Assembly: GCA_949288455.1 (NCBI GenBank)
Contig: CASEKF010000007.1
Span: 1-56,223, forward strand
Length of the DNA stretch: 56,223 nucleotides
Reading direction: 5' to 3'
Origin: an uncultured bacterium
GTDB lineage: Bacteria; Vulcanimicrobiota; CADAWZ01
Of the stretch, positions 56,135-56,223 are shown in pieces (within the stretch, counting starts at the first letter, position 1; every line of letters begins with the position of its first letter). The notes under the pieces were generated by a model, which saw nothing but the letters and a program-made list of their open reading frames with translations, searched no databases and was not told where the DNA came from. Made by a program: the position numbers and the translations under genes.

Positions 56135-56158
56135 AAAATTCAGACAATTTCTAATGTT
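56127..56158 (+). other. Stem-loop at the end of the selenium trio
   Basis: Arms 56127-56137 (AACATTAGAAA) and 56148-56158 pair over 11 bp with a 10-nt loop, spanning the DUF3343 stop. There is no T run after it, so terminator activity is uncertain. Confidence 0.5.
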
Positions 56159-56223
56159 CTCAACTATTTGCCGACAATTAATATTTTCAGACGAAAACTA
56201 TTTACAAAATAAATAAATTTTGA

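Overview
The window comes from an AT-rich anaerobic bacterium. Evidence for anaerobic life is a four-subunit 2-oxoacid:ferredoxin oxidoreductase, a ferredoxin-nitroreductase fusion and a selenium-handling gene trio (YedF, cysteine desulfurase, DUF3343). Genes are densely packed, often overlap by 4 nt, and several use GTG or TTG starts. The hfq-dapF and plsX-recG-rsmD-coaD arrangements recall Firmicutes or Synergistota-like anaerobes, but no rRNA or other decisive marker is present, so the phylum is left open. No tRNA, rRNA or CRISPR array was recognised.

Layout. (1) 168-4905 (+): a six-gene envelope module with PspA, a DUF4178 protein, a DUF350 membrane protein, two small unknown membrane proteins and a membrane-anchored spermidine-synthase-like enzyme. 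(2) 5174-7153 (+): a type III glutamine synthetase, closed by a strong bidirectional terminator. (3) 13541-7312 (-): glycosyltransferase, methyltransferase, MutL, YraN, OB-fold protein and ferredoxin-nitroreductase. (4) 18210-13714 (-): hfq, dapF, a P-loop ATPase and the delta, alpha, beta and gamma subunits of a 2-oxoacid:ferredoxin oxidoreductase. (5) 18398-24644 (+): two divergent complex-I/Mrp antiporter-like membrane proteins, serine acetyltransferase, a glutaminyl-cyclase-like M28 lipoprotein and a YtcJ-type amidohydrolase; a TPR protein converges on them. (6) 26457-33924 (+): plsX, recG, rsmD, coaD, a coiled-coil protein, a degenerate M23 protein preceded by a G10 tract, truA and a small acidic protein. 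(7) 34027-37686 (+): three paralogous small membrane proteins, an unfamiliar P-loop protein and a GIDE-domain membrane protein.

(8) 37821-42957 is a block of visibly different, GC-richer DNA with gene debris typical of gut Clostridia (P-loop kinase, broken HTH regulator, GNAT, MutM, radical SAM, truncated nitroreductase). It lies between two ~132-bp imperfect direct copies of what looks like one bidirectional terminator. It is either a recent insertion or an assembly chimera, and should not be used for statements about the host until the junctions are confirmed.

(9) 45760-43100 (-): a probable pseudokinase, a membrane FHA protein and an unknown coiled-coil protein. (10) 45999-54053 (+): a UvrD/PcrA-type helicase, LigA with what looks like a duplicated HhH unit, RarA, and a 751-residue membrane protein whose N-terminal half looks like a dead kinase. 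(11) 54125-56134 (+): the selenium/sulfur trio.

Most interesting are the PspA-DUF4178-DUF350-SpeE module, the two degenerate kinase-fold receptors (one beside an intact FHA domain), the orphan antiporter pair that seems to have lost its membrane glutamates, the three-paralog/P-loop/GIDE cluster, and the G10 tract over a ribosome-binding site.
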